From Actinomadura violacea (GTDB lineage: Bacteria > Actinomycetota > Actinomycetes > Streptosporangiales > Streptosporangiaceae), in NCBI RefSeq assembly GCF_017573465.1, contig NZ_JAGEPF010000003.1, positions 248,001 through 312,000 on the forward strand: a stretch of DNA of 64,000 nucleotides, in the 5' to 3' direction. Below the pieces are notes generated by a model that was not told the DNA's origin, did no database searches, and was given only the letters and a program-made list of their open reading frames with translations. How positions within the stretch are numbered: position 1 is the stretch's first letter; each line of letters begins with the position of its first letter. Positions 16,069 to 25,080 of the stretch are shown here, piece after piece. A program made the translations under genes and the position numbers.

Positions 16069-17634
16069 TCAGTGCTGGGTGCGGTGGGCGTTCAGATGGC
16101 GAGCGGTGGCCAGGTGCGGCGCGGGGCTCGCCGGCGCCGGAACGGCCGATGCCGGGTTGGCACCGAAGATCCCGGTGAACAGGTCGGTGCTGTTGGTCGC
16201 GGGGCCGGTCTCGTTGGTCTCGATCACCGCGGGCTGGAACCCGTGCCCGGCGACCGCGACGCTCTCGTAGTCACCGAGGAAGTGGCCCCACCCGGCGTAC
16301 GGCGCCTTCAGCCAGTCGAAGACGCGGGAGATCCGGCGCTCGGACGGGCGGTTCTCGCCGCCGCGCGGGAAGGTGAGGTACCACATGGCGGTCGGCAGCG
16401 TGCCGGTGTCGCCGGGCTGCAGGTAGCGAAGGTCGACGTAGGTGATCGCGACCGTCCCGCGGGCGTTCACCGCGATGGACGGGGTGAACGCCGGCGCCTT
16501 CGGCGCCTGGTTGATGCGCGCCGGGGCCGACCAGGTACGGCCCGCGTCGGTGGAGTGGACGAGCTGGATCTGGTCGTAGGAGCCGGTCGGGTCGGCGCCC
16601 TCGAACGTCGCGTACAGCTCGCCGGTCCGCGGGTCGACGGCGGCACTGATGAGGTTGGCGCCGCCCCGCAGCGCCTTGGCCGGGTCGTCGGGGGCGTTGG
16701 GGTCGACCTCCGGCACGGAGGTGTCGGGGGCGATCGTGACGGGCTTGCTCCACGTCCGTCCCTGGTCCTTGGAGGTGACCACGGCGAAGTGCAGGTCGAC
16801 CGGCTGGGTGGCGTTGACGTCGCTGTAGGTCTGCCATTCGAAGAAGTCGTACAGGACGTCGCGCCGGGCGTCGGCGACGATGACGTTGCCGATCGTCTGG
16901 GAGTTCGGGACGACGCCGGTGTCCACGAACGGGCGCGCGGGCGTCCAGGTGCGTCCGTGGTCGCGGGTGATGGCGATGTAGGACGGCCCGGTGTAGTGCG
17001 CGCCGGGCCCCGTGGTCACCTGGTCGATGCGGTCCCACACCTGGTAGGCGGTGCCGGGGTGGCGCGGGTCGGCGGTGACGGAGTTCTTGTCGTCGACGAT
17101 GGAGGGATCGGTGTCGTCGATGAGCTGAGTGGTGCGGCTCCAGGTGCGGCCGCCGTCGAAGGAGGTTGCGGCGCCGACGCCGTTGCGCGCCGTGGACACG
17201 TCGAAGTCCAGGCCGCTGGCGTAGGCGACGCCGTCGGGACCGAAGTCCACCCACGCGTCGGAGGCCCGTTCGTAGTTCAGGCCGCCGGGGGCGCACTTGC
17301 TGAACGGCAGCGGGGTCTTGGTGAAGTGCCGGCCGTCGCGGCTGTAGGAGGCGGCGACGCCCTTGGCGCCGCCGTCCGACCAGCGGTCCTGCTGGTAGAC
17401 GGAGATGACCCGTCCGGGGTGGTGCGGGTCGGCGGCGATCCAGGGCTCCACTTCGGAGCCCGGGTAGACGGTGCCGTCCGGGGTGGCGCCGGCGGTGCAG
17501 GCGGCGTAGGGATCTCCGGGCGAGATCGGATGGACGGGCTGTGCGGCCGGGCCGGGGGCCGCCTGCGCCGCGGGCGCGGTGGCGAGGGCGGAGCCGAGCA
17601 GCAGCGCTGCCGCGATCGTTGTACGGGTCGTCAT
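16069..17634 (-). CDS. secreted sialidase-like BNR/Asp-box propeller protein
   Basis: 521-residue exported protein with a signal peptide ending near AQA-A at residue 26. At least four Asp-box motifs are present (SFDGGRTW, TRDHGRTW, SKDQGRTW, STDAGRTW), the structural signature of six-bladed sialidase-type propellers. I cannot identify the Arg triad and Tyr/Glu pair of true neuraminidases, so exo-alpha-sialidase activity is only a family-level guess. GAGGAG lies 8 bases before the ATG. Convergent with the S51-like gene across a strong terminator. Confidence 0.8.
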   Translation of the reverse strand: MTTRTTIAAALLLGSALATAPAAQAAPGPAAQPVHPISPGDPYAACTAGATPDGTVYPGSEVEPWIAADPHHPGRVISVYQQDRWSDGGAKGVAASYSRDGRHFTKTPLPFSKCAPGGLNYERASDAWVDFGPDGVAYASGLDFDVSTARNGVGAATSFDGGRTWSRTTQLIDDTDPSIVDDKNSVTADPRHPGTAYQVWDRIDQVTTGPGAHYTGPSYIAITRDHGRTWTPARPFVDTGVVPNSQTIGNVIVADARRDVLYDFFEWQTYSDVNATQPVDLHFAVVTSKDQGRTWSKPVTIAPDTSVPEVDPNAPDDPAKALRGGANLISAAVDPRTGELYATFEGADPTGSYDQIQLVHSTDAGRTWSAPARINQAPKAPAFTPSIAVNARGTVAITYVDLRYLQPGDTGTLPTAMWYLTFPRGGENRPSERRISRVFDWLKAPYAGWGHFLGDYESVAVAGHGFQPAVIETNETGPATNSTDLFTGIFGANPASAVPAPASPAPHLATARHLNAHRTQH

Positions 17635-17918
17635 CGGAGGGAGCTCCTCGGGGGTCAGTGGAGCGCTGAGAGGAACGCCCTGGCGGAACGTAGATCCGCC
17701 TCAGCAGGCCCACAAGACCCGATGACCGACCCTGGACACCCGCGCCCGGTCCGGATCCGGCCAGGCGGGAACTGATCGGCGTGGTGGATCGTCAAGGCGC
17801 CGCCGTCCCGATGCGCCTGGAACATCCCGTGATGTCGGTGTTCAGCGGCGGTCATCCGTATTGTGTATTGTGAATGTCGGTTTTGACATATGAGACGCCG
17901 GGCGGGGAGGCTCGGACC
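17635..17918. promoter_or_regulatory. 284-base divergent intergenic region
   Basis: The region between the sialidase-like and SDR genes becomes AT-rich near 17859-17892, with a direct repeat TATTGTG-TATTGTG (17860-17873) followed by TTTTGACATATGAG. It probably holds the SDR promoter and a regulator site, but I cannot assign a -10/-35 pair with confidence. The rest shows no clear structure. Confidence 0.35.
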
Positions 17919-18695
17919 GTGCCCGATCATGAGACCGGCGCCGCGCGCGCCGACCGGGTCGCCCTGGTCACCGGGGCCGGCTCGGGCATCGGCGCCGCCG
18001 TCGCGGCCGCCCTGCTGGACGCCGGCTGGCGGGTCGCGCTCGCCGGACGCCGCGCCGACCGCCTGGAAGGGACCGCCGCCAGCGCCGCCGCCGGCCGGGC
18101 GCTGCCCGTCCCCGCCGACGTCACCGACCCCGCATCGGTCGAGGCGCTGTTCGGCGCCGTCGCCGAGCACTGGGGACGGCTGGACCTGCTGGTCAACAAC
18201 GCCGGGGTGTTCGGCGCGCCGCAGCCGGTCGAGGAGTTCTCGCACCGCGAGTGGCGGACCGTCCTGGACACCAACCTCACCGGCACGTTCCTGTGCGCCC
18301 AGCAGGCGTTCCGCATGATGAAGGAGCAGGACCCGCCGGGCGGCCGAATCATCAACAACGGGTCGCTGTCGGCGCACACCCCGCGTCCCCTGTCGGCCGC
18401 CTACACCGCCAGCAAGCACGCGATCACCGGCCTCACCAAGACGCTGTCGCTGGAGGGCCGCCCCTACCGCATCGCATGCGGGCAGATCGACGTCGGCAAC
18501 GCCGCCACGGAGATGACCGGCCGGTTCGGGTCCGGCACCCTGCAGGCCGACGGGTCGGTGAAGGCCGAGCCGGTGATGGACGTCCGGCACGTCGCCGACG
18601 CCGTCCTCTACATGGCGGGCCTGCCGCTGGACGCCAACGTCCAGTTCATGTCGGTGCTGGCCACCGCGATGCCCTCCTTCGTCGGCCGCGGCTAG
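17919..18695 (+). CDS. SDR-family oxidoreductase
   Basis: 258-residue classical short-chain dehydrogenase. The cofactor loop TGAGSGIG lies near residue 17, followed by [10 protein letters not shown] (Arg suggests NADP), VNNAG, and the catalytic YTASK. I chose the GTG at 17919 because GGGGAGG lies 8 bases upstream; an ATG 15 codons earlier is in frame but lacks a ribosome site. The [11 protein letters not shown]er motif precedes the Tyr as expected. Monocistronic: the next gene has its own promoter. Substrate unknown. Confidence 0.88.
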   Translation: MPDHETGAARADRVALVTGAGSGIGAAVAAALLDAGWRVALAGRRADRLEGTAASAAAGRALPVPADVTDPASVEALFGAVAEHWGRLDLLVNNAGVFGAPQPVEEFSHREWRTVLDTNLTGTFLCAQQAFRMMKEQDPPGGRIINNGSLSAHTPRPLSAAYTASKHAITGLTKTLSLEGRPYRIACGQIDVGNAATEMTGRFGSGTLQADGSVKAEPVMDVRHVADAVLYMAGLPLDANVQFMSVLATAMPSFVGRG

Positions 18696-18718
18696 CGGCC
18701 TGGCTCGCCGCATCCCAC

Positions 18719-18742
18719 GTTTAGCTCCCGACCAGGGGGAAC
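18719..18742 (+). promoter_or_regulatory. SigB/SigF-like stress promoter
   Basis: GTTT, 14 bases, then GGGAAC, about 50 bases before the holin-X start, resembles the actinobacterial general-stress consensus (GTTT-N14-16-GGGTA). The match is imperfect in the -10. Confidence 0.4.
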
Positions 18743-18791
18743 GGGTCTGCCAAGCTTCGCAACCGACAGCACGCGGAGGGGGCCTGAGGCC

Positions 18792-19280
18792 ATGAGCACC
18801 CTGCGGACACACGACGGCCGGAGCGCCGCCGAGATCACCGGGGCGTCCGGGCAGGACACCGGACGCGCCCCCGAGTTCCTCAACGGGAGCAGGCGCGACG
18901 CCGGGACGGGCGAGCTCGTCCGGCAGGCGACCCAGCAGGTGTCGGAACTGATGCGCGCGGAACTGCGGCTCGCCGTGGCGGAACTGAAGGACAAGGGCCG
19001 GCATGCCGGCACCGGCGCCGGCATGTTCGGCGGCGCGGCGCTGGTCGCCCTGTACGGGGCGGGAGCGCTGCTGGCCGCCGCGATCGCGGCGATCGCGCTG
19101 GTGCTGCCCGTGTGGGCCGCCGCCCTCATCATCGGCGGTTTCCTGGTGCTGGTGGCGGGCGTGCTGGGCCTGCTCGGCATGGCGCAGACCAAGCGGGCGA
19201 CGCCCGCCAAACCCGAACGGGCGATGGACGAGGCGCGCCTGACCGTCGCGGACCTGAAGGAGAGGGCGACGCACCGATGA
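18792..19280 (+). CDS. actinobacterial phage-holin-like membrane protein (holin-X, PF07332 type)
   Basis: 162-residue protein with a soluble N-terminus, an amphipathic helix rich in Glu/Arg (MRAELRLAVAELKDKGR) and two transmembrane segments at about 74-102 and 110-130. Despite the name these are chromosomal envelope proteins, not lysis genes. GCGGAGGGGG precedes the ATG. Its stop overlaps the next start (ATGA), tying it to the DUF3618 gene and then YihY: a common actinomycete trio thought to act at the membrane under stress. Confidence 0.85.
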   Translation: MSTLRTHDGRSAAEITGASGQDTGRAPEFLNGSRRDAGTGELVRQATQQVSELMRAELRLAVAELKDKGRHAGTGAGMFGGAALVALYGAGALLAAAIAAIALVLPVWAAALIIGGFLVLVAGVLGLLGMAQTKRATPAKPERAMDEARLTVADLKERATHR

Positions 19281-19693
19281 CCACCCAGAGCAGGCACGGC
19301 GCCGACGCCGGCACCGAGGAGCTGCGCCAGGACGTCGACCGGGCCCGCCAGGAGCTCGGGGACACCGTCGAGGCGCTGGCGGCCAAGGCCGACGTCAAGG
19401 CGATGGCCCGCGACAAGGCCGACCAGGCCCGGGAGATGGCCCGCGAGCGCGCCCTGCGCGCCCGCCGGGTCGTCGCGTCCCGGCAGGCCCGCACCCGCGC
19501 CGCGCAGGGCGGCGCCGCCGTCGCGGCGGCCGGCGCCGTCGCCGCGCTGACGGTGTGGATGCGGCACCGCCGCGCCGCGCAGGCGCGGCTGAGCCACCGG
19601 CTGCGCAGGGGCCCGGTGCAGGTCCGGGTGCGCCGCGCGCAGCGCGCCCCGGTCCGCGTGCGCCGGACCGGGCGCGGACCGCTGAAACTCTGA
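19277..19693 (+). CDS. DUF3618-type membrane protein
   Basis: 138-residue protein: an N-terminal helical region (EELRQDVDRARQELGDTVEAL, the DUF3618 signature) is followed by an Ala/Arg-rich amphipathic helix, one transmembrane helix (about 80-96) and a very basic tail. It overlaps the holin-X gene by 4 bases and precedes the YihY gene by 16 bases, so it is the middle gene of a three-gene operon. Function unknown; a membrane scaffold or partner for holin-X is plausible. The Arg-rich tail could contact anionic lipid or nucleic acid. Confidence 0.82.
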   Translation: MTTQSRHGADAGTEELRQDVDRARQELGDTVEALAAKADVKAMARDKADQAREMARERALRARRVVASRQARTRAAQGGAAVAAAGAVAALTVWMRHRRAAQARLSHRLRRGPVQVRVRRAQRAPVRVRRTGRGPLKL

Positions 19694-19709
19694 GAGAGGA
19701 TCCCCCGGC

Positions 19710-20729
19710 ATGCGCAGGCCCGCCGCGCCCACCGATCTGCCCGTCCCCTCGTGGCGAAACGCCGCCAAGCGCGCCTTCGGGGCGTACCAGCGCGACAACC
19801 TCTCGGACCGCGCCGCGGCCCTCACCTACTACGCCATCCTGTCGATCTTCCCGGCGATGCTGGTGGTGGTGTCGCTGGTCGGGCTCGGCGGCAAGTCGGT
19901 CACCAGCGACCTCATCGACAACATCAACGGGATCGCGCCGGGCGCGGTGAAGAACGTCCTGGTCAGCGCCATCACGCAACTGCAGAACAACCGCGCCGGG
20001 GCGGGGGTCGCCGCGATCGTCGGCATCCTGGCCGCGATCTGGTCGGCGTCGGGGTACGTGGGCGCGTTCATGCGGGCGTCCAACGCCATCTACGGCATCC
20101 CCGAGGGCCGGCCGATCTGGAAGACGGTGCCGCTGCGGGTCGCCGTCACGATCGTCACGCTGGTGCTGCTGTCGGCGTCGGTCATCGCGGTGATCGTGTC
20201 CGGGCCGCTGGCCCGCAAGGTCGGCGACCTGCTCGGGCTCGGCTCGACGGCGGTGACGGTCTGGGACATCGTCAAGTGGCCCGTGATGCTGGTCGTCGTC
20301 AGCTTCCTGTTCGCGCTGCTGTACTGGGCGGCGCCCAACGCCAAGCGCGGATTCCGGTGGGTCACCCCGGGCGGCGCGCTGGCGATCCTGCTGTGGCTGG
20401 CGGCGTCGGGGCTGTTCGCGGCGTACGTGACGAACTTCTCCAATTACAACAAGACCTACGGCAGCCTCGCCGGCATCATCATTTTCCTGGTGTGGTTGTG
20501 GATCACGAACCTGGCGATCCTGCTGGGCGCGGAGATGAACGCCGAACTCGAACGCGGCCGCGCCATCGCCGCCGGACGGCCTGGGGGCCGCGAGCCCTAT
20601 GTGGAATTCCGTGACACCCGCGGATTCAGCGACGAGGAGAAGCGCGAGACCGGCGTCGCGGACGGCCGGGAGCGGGACGGCCGGAACACCGGCGGCCGGG
20701 AGGGCCGGCACGGCGCGACGCGGTCCTGA
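19710..20729 (+). CDS. YihY/BrkB family inner-membrane protein
   Basis: 339-residue protein with six predicted transmembrane helices and the conserved N-terminal LSDRAAALTYYAILSIFPAM and YGSLAGIIIFLVWLWITN motifs. The family was long misannotated as RNase BN; it is a membrane protein of unknown transport role. The C-terminal 50 residues are charged, Gly/Arg-rich and likely disordered in the cytoplasm. GAGAGGATCC precedes the ATG. Third gene of the holin-X/DUF3618/YihY operon. Confidence 0.9.
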   Translation: MRRPAAPTDLPVPSWRNAAKRAFGAYQRDNLSDRAAALTYYAILSIFPAMLVVVSLVGLGGKSVTSDLIDNINGIAPGAVKNVLVSAITQLQNNRAGAGVAAIVGILAAIWSASGYVGAFMRASNAIYGIPEGRPIWKTVPLRVAVTIVTLVLLSASVIAVIVSGPLARKVGDLLGLGSTAVTVWDIVKWPVMLVVVSFLFALLYWAAPNAKRGFRWVTPGGALAILLWLAASGLFAAYVTNFSNYNKTYGSLAGIIIFLVWLWITNLAILLGAEMNAELERGRAIAAGRPGGREPYVEFRDTRGFSDEEKRETGVADGRERDGRNTGGREGRHGATRS

Positions 20730-20812
20730 CCCGGGGGTGAGGCCCATGGGGCGGGTAGGCGGCCGGATGGTTACCGGGGAACCACGGGTCGCCGAACGCC
20801 GAGACGGGTGAA

Positions 20813-20818
20813 TAGGAT
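20813..20818 (+). promoter_or_regulatory. -10 box, leaderless promoter of the GNAT gene
   Basis: TAGGAT ends 6 bases before the GTG at 20825; no Shine-Dalgarno is visible. Confidence 0.5.
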
Positions 20819-20824
20819 CGGCGC

Positions 20825-21424
20825 GTGCTGCGTCCCACCTTTCCCATCGAGACCGAGCGCTTGGCGCTGCGTCCGTTCCGAGAGGACGACCTGGACAGCC
20901 TGTACGCCTACCAATCCCTTCCCGAGGTCGCGCGTTTCCTGTATTGGGAGCCGCGTGACCGGGAGGAGTCGCGGTCGTTCCTGCGGGAGAAAATGGCTGC
21001 CTCGTCCCTGGAGAAGGAAGGCGACTGGCTCGTGCTGGCGGTCGAATGGCGCGAGACCGGCGACCTGGTCGGCGAGGTCAATCTGCAGTGGCGCAGCCGC
21101 GAGCACCAGCAGGGCGAGATCGGCTACATCCTGAACCCGTCGTTCCACGGCAAGGGGTTCGCGACGGAGGCGGCCGGGGTGGTGCTGCGGCTGGGGTTCG
21201 AGGGACTCGGGCTGCACCGGATCGTCGGGCGGCTGGACGGCCGCAACACCGCGTCCGCGCGGGTGCTGGAGCGGCTCGGGATGCGCCGCGAGGCGCACCT
21301 GGTGCAGAACGAGATCGTCAAGGGCGAGTGGACCGACGAGGTCGTCTACGCGATGCTGCGCGAGGAGTGGGAGGCCCGCGCCGCCGACTCCGACGGGCCG
21401 GGTGGCGAGCCCGCGCAGGACTGA
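20825..21424 (+). CDS. GNAT N-acetyltransferase, RimJ/RimL-like
   Basis: 199-residue acetyltransferase. The N-terminus TERLALRPFREDDLDSLY and the acetyl-CoA loop region LNPSFHGKGFATEA are typical of the RimJ/RimL group, as is the NTASARVLERLGMRREAHL helix. It acetylates an amine, perhaps a protein N-terminus or small molecule. GTG start supported by a TAGGAT box at leaderless spacing. Convergent with the WYL regulator, 15 bases between stops. Confidence 0.9.
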   Translation: MLRPTFPIETERLALRPFREDDLDSLYAYQSLPEVARFLYWEPRDREESRSFLREKMAASSLEKEGDWLVLAVEWRETGDLVGEVNLQWRSREHQQGEIGYILNPSFHGKGFATEAAGVVLRLGFEGLGLHRIVGRLDGRNTASARVLERLGMRREAHLVQNEIVKGEWTDEVVYAMLREEWEARAADSDGPGGEPAQD

Positions 21425-21439
21425 CGGGTTCGGCACGGG

Positions 21440-22453
21440 TCAGCGGCCCGCCTGCTCGTCCAGGTGTCGGGCGAGGTCGCGGACGTGCCCGCGCAGTTCG
21501 GCGGGGCGCCGGACGACGAACGGCATGCCGAGGCCGGCGAGCATGCGCGCCATGCCGTCCAGGTGCTCGGCGCGGGTCGTCATGAGCACTCCCCCGCCGG
21601 TCTCGGTGAGCGTGGCGACGGTGGCGGGGATCCGGCGGCGCGCCTGCTCAAGGGTGGTCTCCAGCAGCACCTCGACCTCGTGCGCCCACGGGACGCCGGC
21701 CAGCGACCGGGTCACGTGCCCGACGGGGTCGGCGTCGGCGGGGATCTCATAGTCGCCGGCTTCGGCGGTGCCGGTCACCGCGGTGCCGGTCTCGGCGGTG
21801 GCGGGCTCGGCGGAGGCGATGCGGTCGACGCGGAAGGTGCGGACCTCGCCGCTGCGGTGGTCGTGGCCGGTGGCGTACCAGCGTCCGGAGTGGAACACCA
21901 GGCCGTAGGGGTCCAGGTCGCGTTCGGAGTCGGCGCCCTGCCAGGACCGGTACCGCAGCCGGACGCGGCGACGTTCGCGGACGGCGGCGGCCAGGGTGAG
22001 CAGGACACCGGTGGACGGCGCGGCGGCGTCACGGGCGGCGAGCGTGAACCCGAGGGTCTCGCGGAGCGCCTGGACGCGGCCGCTCAGCGCGGCGGGCAGC
22101 ACCCGCTGCACCTTGGCGAGCGCGCTCTCGGTCGCCTGCCCGGGCAGGCCGAGGCGGCGCCCGGCCAGCAGCCCGAGCACGACCGCGACGGCCTCGTCGT
22201 CGGTGAGCATCAGCGGCGGCAGCTTGTAGCCGGGCATGAGCCGGTAGCCGCCGTGCCGGCCGCGTTCGGCGACGACGGGCACGCCGAGGTCGTCGAGGCG
22301 TGCGGCGTAGCGGCGGACGGTCCGCTCGTCGACGCCGAGCCGCCGCGCCAGGTCCGTCCCGGTCAGGTGGTGGTGGGCCTGCAGCAGCTCCAGCATCGCC
22401 AGGACGCGGGTCGTCGGGTGGGACCGGCCGGGCTCGGCCGCGGGATGTGACAC
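21440..22453 (-). CDS. YafY-type HTH and WYL-domain regulator
   Basis: 337-residue regulator: N-terminal winged helix (LARRLGVDERTVRRYAARL), then the WYL domain (VRLRYRSW, RDLDPYGLVFHSGRWYATGH, RTFRVDRI) and a C-terminal WCX extension. WYL domains bind ligands or nucleic acid strands. GTG start with GGAG 7 bases upstream. An insert near residue 225 (ATAETGTAVTGTAEAG) is a short degenerate Thr/Ala repeat not typical of relatives. Divergent from the hydrolase at 22537, which is the usual regulated neighbour. Confidence 0.9.
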   Translation of the reverse strand: MSHPAAEPGRSHPTTRVLAMLELLQAHHHLTGTDLARRLGVDERTVRRYAARLDDLGVPVVAERGRHGGYRLMPGYKLPPLMLTDDEAVAVVLGLLAGRRLGLPGQATESALAKVQRVLPAALSGRVQALRETLGFTLAARDAAAPSTGVLLTLAAAVRERRRVRLRYRSWQGADSERDLDPYGLVFHSGRWYATGHDHRSGEVRTFRVDRIASAEPATAETGTAVTGTAEAGDYEIPADADPVGHVTRSLAGVPWAHEVEVLLETTLEQARRRIPATVATLTETGGGVLMTTRAEHLDGMARMLAGLGMPFVVRRPAELRGHVRDLARHLDEQAGR

Positions 22454-22536
22454 GGACCACTCCCAAAATCCGGGCGGGTTCTGTCCGGTATTGAGCCTAG
22501 CGTGAGGAGCACATCCGCAAGGGAAAGGGCTTTGAC

Positions 22537-23286
22537 ATGGCGACGTTCGTACTGGTTCCAGGGTTCTGGCTGGGCGCGTGGGCGTGGGAGGAGGTCGCCG
22601 CTGAGCTGCGCGAGGAGGGCCACGAGGCGCTCCCGCTGACGCTGACGGGACTGGCGGAGCGGGCGGGCGAGCTGACGCCGGAACTGGGGCTGGACGTCCA
22701 CATCGCCGACGTCGTCGCCGCCGCCGAGGGCGCCGGGCCGGGGCCGGTGGTCCTGGTCGCGCACAGCGGCGCGAACATGGCGGTCACCGGCGCCGCCGAC
22801 CGGGTCCCGGACCGGGTGTCGCGCGTGGTCTACGTCGACAGCGGGCCCATGCCGTCCGGGAAGGCGGGCATCGACTTCCGCTCCCCCGACGACCGCGCCG
22901 AGCTGGAGAAGACCGTGGCCGGGGAGGGCGGCGGGTGGACGATCCCGGTGCCGCCGTTCGACGCGGACGCCGACCCGGTCAACCTCGCGGGCCTCGACGA
23001 GGACCGGCTCGCGGAGATCCGGCGGCGCGGCACCCCGCAGCCGTTCGCGACCGTGACGCAGCCGCTCGAGCGGCCCGAGCCGCTGCCGGACACGCCGCGC
23101 ACGCTCGTCGCGTGCACCATTCCGCTCGCGGCGGTGCGGCAGATGGCGAGCGGCGGCAACCCGGTGTTCGCGATGATGACCGGCCCCGGCTGGACGCACC
23201 GGGAGCTGCCGACCGGGCACTGGCCGATGTTCTCCAAGCCGCGCGAGCTCGCCGCGCTGCTCGCGAAGTCCGCCGCGCAGGAGTGA
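22537..23286 (+). CDS. alpha/beta hydrolase, EstC-like esterase
   Basis: 249-residue alpha/beta hydrolase related to plant methyl-esterase/hydroxynitrile-lyase-type enzymes. The oxyanion region is LVPGFWLGAWAW, the nucleophile elbow is AHSGAN (Ser near 77), and the C-terminal His is in PTGHWPMF. These enzymes cleave small esters. AAGGGAAAGGG lies upstream of the ATG. Divergent from the WYL regulator, 83 bases apart. Its stop is followed by copies of the last 15 bases. Confidence 0.85.
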   Translation: MATFVLVPGFWLGAWAWEEVAAELREEGHEALPLTLTGLAERAGELTPELGLDVHIADVVAAAEGAGPGPVVLVAHSGANMAVTGAADRVPDRVSRVVYVDSGPMPSGKAGIDFRSPDDRAELEKTVAGEGGGWTIPVPPFDADADPVNLAGLDEDRLAEIRRRGTPQPFATVTQPLERPEPLPDTPRTLVACTIPLAAVRQMASGGNPVFAMMTGPGWTHRELPTGHWPMFSKPRELAALLAKSAAQE

Positions 23287-23337
23287 GGCGCGCAGGAGTG
23301 AGGCGCGCAGAGGTCCACCGCGCCTGAGTGAGGCGCG
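23278..23337 (+). repeat. 15-bp tandem repeat over the stop codon of the esterase gene
   Basis: CAGGAGTGAGGCGCG occurs twice exactly (23278-23307), followed by a diverged unit (23308-23322) and a third recognisable unit CCTGAGTGAGGCGCG (23323-23337). The TGA is repeated in frame at 23299 and 23329. Confidence 0.8.
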
Positions 23338-23344
23338 GCCGCGG

Positions 23345-24031
23345 TCAGGCGTCTTTCGGGGCGGGGGCGATCGGCCCGGTGCGGCGCGCTTCGCGGGCGG
23401 TCTCGCCCGGCACGACCAGGACGCGGGCGGCGCAGGCCAGCAGCGTGCCGATCCCCCACCCGGCCAGCGCGTCGGTCGGCCAGTGGTAGCCGAGCGCGAC
23501 GACGGCGACGGCGACCAGCCCGGCCAGGGAGTGTGCGGCGATCGTCCAGCCGCGTCGCGCACCGGCCATCGCGGCGATGAACAGCAGGCAGGCGGCGGCG
23601 TTGGCGGCGTGCCCGGACGGGAACGACAGGTGCCCGGCGGCGAACAGCTCGTCGCGGCCGTACAGCGGCGCGGTCCGCGCGAACAGCACCTGCGCGGCGC
23701 GCACGACCAGCTCGGTGCAGGCCAGCCACACGCCGGCGCGGAGCAGCAGCGGGACGCTGCGATGCCGCCAGGCGGCGGTGAGGGCGGTGATACCGGCGAG
23801 GCTGCCGACGATCCAGTACTGGCCGCCGTTGACGATCGTGCGCCACGTCCAGTGCCAGGCGCCGGTGCGGGGCGGCAGGCCGCCGGAGAACACCCAGTGG
23901 TCCAGGTGGCGCAGGGGGCCGCCGGCGAGCACGTCCAGGACGGCCGCGGCCGTGGCGAGGGCCGCGGCCGCCGCCAGTGCCCGGGGCGGCCGGCGGCCGG
24001 CGCGGCCGCCCCCCTGCCGTCGCGCCCGCAT
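23345..24031 (-). CDS. PAP2-superfamily membrane phosphatase
   Basis: 228-residue polytopic phosphatase for lipid or diphosphate substrates. Motifs run in order: RTAPLYGRDE (C1-like), FPSGHAAN (C2) and GYHWPTDALAG (C3, catalytic His and Asp). Five or six transmembrane segments. I place the start at ATG 24031, which has CAGGAT 6 bases upstream (leaderless); an ATG at 24049 is in frame with no ribosome site. Active site should face outside, as in undecaprenyl-diphosphate or phosphatidate phosphatases. Divergent from a TetR gene. Confidence 0.87.
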   Translation of the reverse strand: MRARRQGGGRAGRRPPRALAAAAALATAAAVLDVLAGGPLRHLDHWVFSGGLPPRTGAWHWTWRTIVNGGQYWIVGSLAGITALTAAWRHRSVPLLLRAGVWLACTELVVRAAQVLFARTAPLYGRDELFAAGHLSFPSGHAANAAACLLFIAAMAGARRGWTIAAHSLAGLVAVAVVALGYHWPTDALAGWGIGTLLACAARVLVVPGETAREARRTGPIAPAPKDA

Positions 24032-24141
24032 CCCTCGATCCTGCCCCATGCGCGGGGCCGGTCATGCCGAGACGTGGCTCACACACCCGGCCGCCGCTCA
24101 CCTGCCCGCTCCGCGCGGGCGGCGCGGGCACGGGGTCCCGC

Positions 24142-24147
24142 TAGGGT
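24142..24147 (+). promoter_or_regulatory. -10 box, leaderless promoter of a TetR gene
   Basis: TAGGGT ends 7 bases before the ATG at 24155. Confidence 0.5.
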
Positions 24148-24154
24148 GACGCGC

Positions 24155-24913
24155 ATGGCAGGTGAGGCGGCGCCGCGCCGGCGGCCCCCGTTCCGGCGGC
24201 TGTCCCAGGACCGCCGCCGCGAGGAGATCATCGAGGCCGCGATCGAGGCGTTCGGGCGGCGGCCCGAGCCGGAGGTGTCGATCGACGACGTGGCGCGGGA
24301 GGCGGGCACGTCCCGCTCGTCGGTGTACCGGTACTTCGAGGGCAAGCAGGAGCTGTACGAGGCGGCCGCGGACCGGGTCGGCGCGGAGCTGACCGACCGG
24401 CTGAACGAGGTCGCCGGCGGCCCGCCGTCGGTGCAGATGATGCGGCGGCTGGAGCTGTACGTCGACTTCCTGGAGCGCTACGAGGTCGGGTACGCCAGCC
24501 TGCTCGGGGTCGGGAGCCGGCAGGCGCCGGAGGCGACGCTGTCGACCGCGCAGAAGGTCCGCGACGAGATCTGCGCGCTGACGTACCGGACGCTGCGGGT
24601 CGAGGAGCCGAGCGGGACGCTGCGCTCGACCGTCCAGGCGTGGATAGCGGGCGTGGAGTGGTCGGGGACCGAGTGGCTGCGCACCCGCGAGCCGGCCCGC
24701 CCGGTGCTGGAGGCGACGATGGCGGCGCAGTTCACCGCGATGCTGGCGGCCGCGGCGGTGTTCGACCCGCTGTGCGCGGACCGGGTGGCGTGGTTGCTGC
24801 GGGTGGAGCCGCCGGACGCACCGTTCGGCGGGCTGGTGCGTGCGGTCGCGGGGACGTTCGACGTCGGCATGGTCGGAGATCTCGCCAGATTCCTCAGTCA
24901 CCGCCCCATCTGA
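24155..24913 (+). CDS. TetR/AcrR family regulator
   Basis: 252-residue regulator: HTH at about residues 25-70 (VSIDDVAREAGTSRSSVYRYFEGKQELYEAA), followed by a long helical ligand domain with several Trp residues (WIAGVEWSGTEWLRTREPARP). Larger than most TetR proteins. ATG at 24155 fixed by leaderless spacing. Its neighbours (PAP2 gene divergent, secreted esterase downstream) give no clear target, and I see no good palindrome in the 123-base upstream gap. Confidence 0.88.
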   Translation: MAGEAAPRRRPPFRRLSQDRRREEIIEAAIEAFGRRPEPEVSIDDVAREAGTSRSSVYRYFEGKQELYEAAADRVGAELTDRLNEVAGGPPSVQMMRRLELYVDFLERYEVGYASLLGVGSRQAPEATLSTAQKVRDEICALTYRTLRVEEPSGTLRSTVQAWIAGVEWSGTEWLRTREPARPVLEATMAAQFTAMLAAAAVFDPLCADRVAWLLRVEPPDAPFGGLVRAVAGTFDVGMVGDLARFLSHRPI

Positions 24914-25080
24914 CCCGTGTGTCACCGGACGCTCACAGGAGCGGCGGAATGACTCACATATCAACAGTGATCCGGATCTTTCTTTGTTACTCCGGTTTGT
25001 AGATCATTTTGCGAGGCGGCGGCACACTCGGCGGAAGTCGCGCGGCCGCGGGGGTCGGGCCTTTTCCGCAAGGTGAGCAC

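Noticed and set aside
11989..18695. Genomic island around the RNA-repair genes
   Set aside because: No tRNA, integrase, transposase or composition change is visible at either side.
18792..19280. Phage lysis module because of the holin name
   Set aside because: Holin-X/DUF3618/YihY is a chromosomal actinomycete trio, and no phage structural or lysin genes are present.
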